Shown one piece after another: positions 6,991 to 7,403 of a stretch of DNA of 7,403 bases. Below the pieces are notes generated by a model. The model saw only the letters and a list, made by a program, of their open reading frames with translations. It ran no database searches and was not told where the DNA came from. How positions within the stretch are numbered: the stretch's first letter is position 1; the number at the start of each line of letters is the position of its first letter. The translations under genes and the position numbers were made by a program. Origin of the DNA: Gammaproteobacteria bacterium (lineage in GTDB: Bacteria > Pseudomonadota > Gammaproteobacteria > Pseudomonadales > Azotimanducaceae); assembly GCA_027293665.1 (NCBI GenBank), contig JAPUFN010000358.1, forward strand, positions 1-7,403, given 5' to 3'.

Positions 6991-7134
6991 GACTGATTCG
7001 CAGGTGCGCAACCGTACTGTGAGTAGACGGCCGCGAGGCCGGCGGATAGGAAGATCAATTATAGCGTCGATCATCGAATCGGCGGCTGATCGGAAGTTAG
7101 TGTCAGGTCGCGTGAGTGACCGAAGGAGCCGGAA
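6972..7134 (+). other. smc-zipA intergenic region with inverted repeats
   Basis: These 163 bp hold no supported gene. Apart from the hairpin at the smc stop there are two inverted repeats. CGGCC-GCGA-GGCCG at 7028-7041 is a 5-bp stem closed by a GNRA-type tetraloop. CGATCA/TGATCG arms at 7068-7073 and 7087-7092 flank a 13-base loop. TTGACT at 6989-6994 resembles a -35 box (five of six), but the best downstream hexamer (TACTGT, 7015-7020) is weak and spaced 20 bp. Promoter identity is therefore uncertain. Confidence 0.5.
7123..7128 (+). promoter_or_regulatory. Shine-Dalgarno for zipA
   Basis: AAGGAG lies six bases before the GTG at 7135. This is a near-ideal site that decides the non-ATG start of the following gene. 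Confidence 0.8.
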
Positions 7135-7403
7135 GTGGATATTAAAGACTACATCCTGATTGGTGGGGGGCTGCTCATCGCAACCGTCGTTGCTCACGGA
7201 TTCTGGATTGCCTGGCAGGCACGCCGGGAAGATCTGCGAATCGATATTAAACCGGACCTTTTCCCCGCCGACATCGACGATATTGAGCGTCTGCGCGGGG
7301 AGCTTCCCAACGGTGGCTCGCGACCGGCAAATCTGCCCCGGCTGGATCCCACTCAAGCGACTTTCGAACTGACCGAACCGGAGCTCGAGGGTGTTCGGCC
7401 GGC
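7135..7403 (+). CDS. zipA: ZipA N-terminus (partial), FtsZ membrane anchor of the divisome
   Basis: This is an open frame with a GTG start, running off the right edge after 89 complete codons. It begins VDIKDYILIGGGLLIATVVA, continuing HGFWIAWQARREDLRIDI. That is a very short N-terminus, one membrane helix (about residues 6-28), then a charged cytoplasmic segment with RGELPNGGSRP (54-64), a form I recall from gammaproteobacterial ZipA. The region from about 70 on is acidic and Pro-containing, as expected for the start of the flexible linker. The C-terminal FtsZ-binding domain is outside the window. In the family, ZipA tethers FtsZ polymers to the inner membrane and helps recruit later division proteins. 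Position directly after smc supports the call, since smc-zipA-ligA is a known gammaproteobacterial order. GTG is chosen for the ideally spaced AAGGAG upstream. The call rests on N-terminal pattern and context, without the diagnostic domain. Confidence 0.85.
   Translation, partial: MDIKDYILIGGGLLIATVVAHGFWIAWQARREDLRIDIKPDLFPADIDDIERLRGELPNGGSRPANLPRLDPTQATFELTEPELEGVRP

Noticed and set aside
7004..7159. Small Arg-rich ORF (about 51 codons from GTG) in the smc-zipA gap
   Set aside because: It has no good Shine-Dalgarno and a composition typical of out-of-frame G+C-rich DNA. It also overlaps the zipA start in another frame.

Overview
The window is a stretch of ordinary bacterial chromosome with every recognisable gene on the + strand. 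Moderately high G+C, a System I (Ccm) cytochrome c maturation operon, a canonical smc and a zipA gene directly downstream of smc point to a gammaproteobacterium that uses SMC rather than MukB. I cannot name a genus from the sequence.

Positions 1-2549 hold the distal end of the ccm operon: the last 50 codons of ccmF, then ccmG (dsbE), ccmH and ccmI (cycH). They are packed with 1-nt, overlapping or 0-nt junctions. CcmF/CcmH/CcmI deliver and ligate heme onto apocytochrome c in the periplasm, and CcmG helps keep the CXXCH cysteines reduced. The CcmH protein is unusual in ending in a cytoplasmic tail built from four 7-residue acidic repeats, encoded by a perfectly phased 21-bp tandem repeat.

Positions 2550-2673 form a gap, followed by a GntR/FadR-type regulator with an FCD domain (2674-3369). 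After a 92-bp gap comes a full-length smc (3462-6971) encoding a 1169-aa chromosome condensation ATPase with all its ATPase motifs intact. A short hairpin overlaps the smc stop codon. A 163-bp intergenic region with two further inverted repeats leads to a GTG-started gene that runs off the window and reads as the N-terminus of ZipA, the membrane anchor of FtsZ. The order gntR-smc-zipA is, from memory, the same as in Pseudomonas, where ligA follows.

Functionally the window joins two modules: cytochrome c biogenesis on the left, and chromosome segregation and cell division on the right. I looked for a novel system and did not find one. The points worth a second look are the CcmH repeat tail, an apparently eroded metal site in the GntR regulator, and the structured smc-zipA intergenic region.
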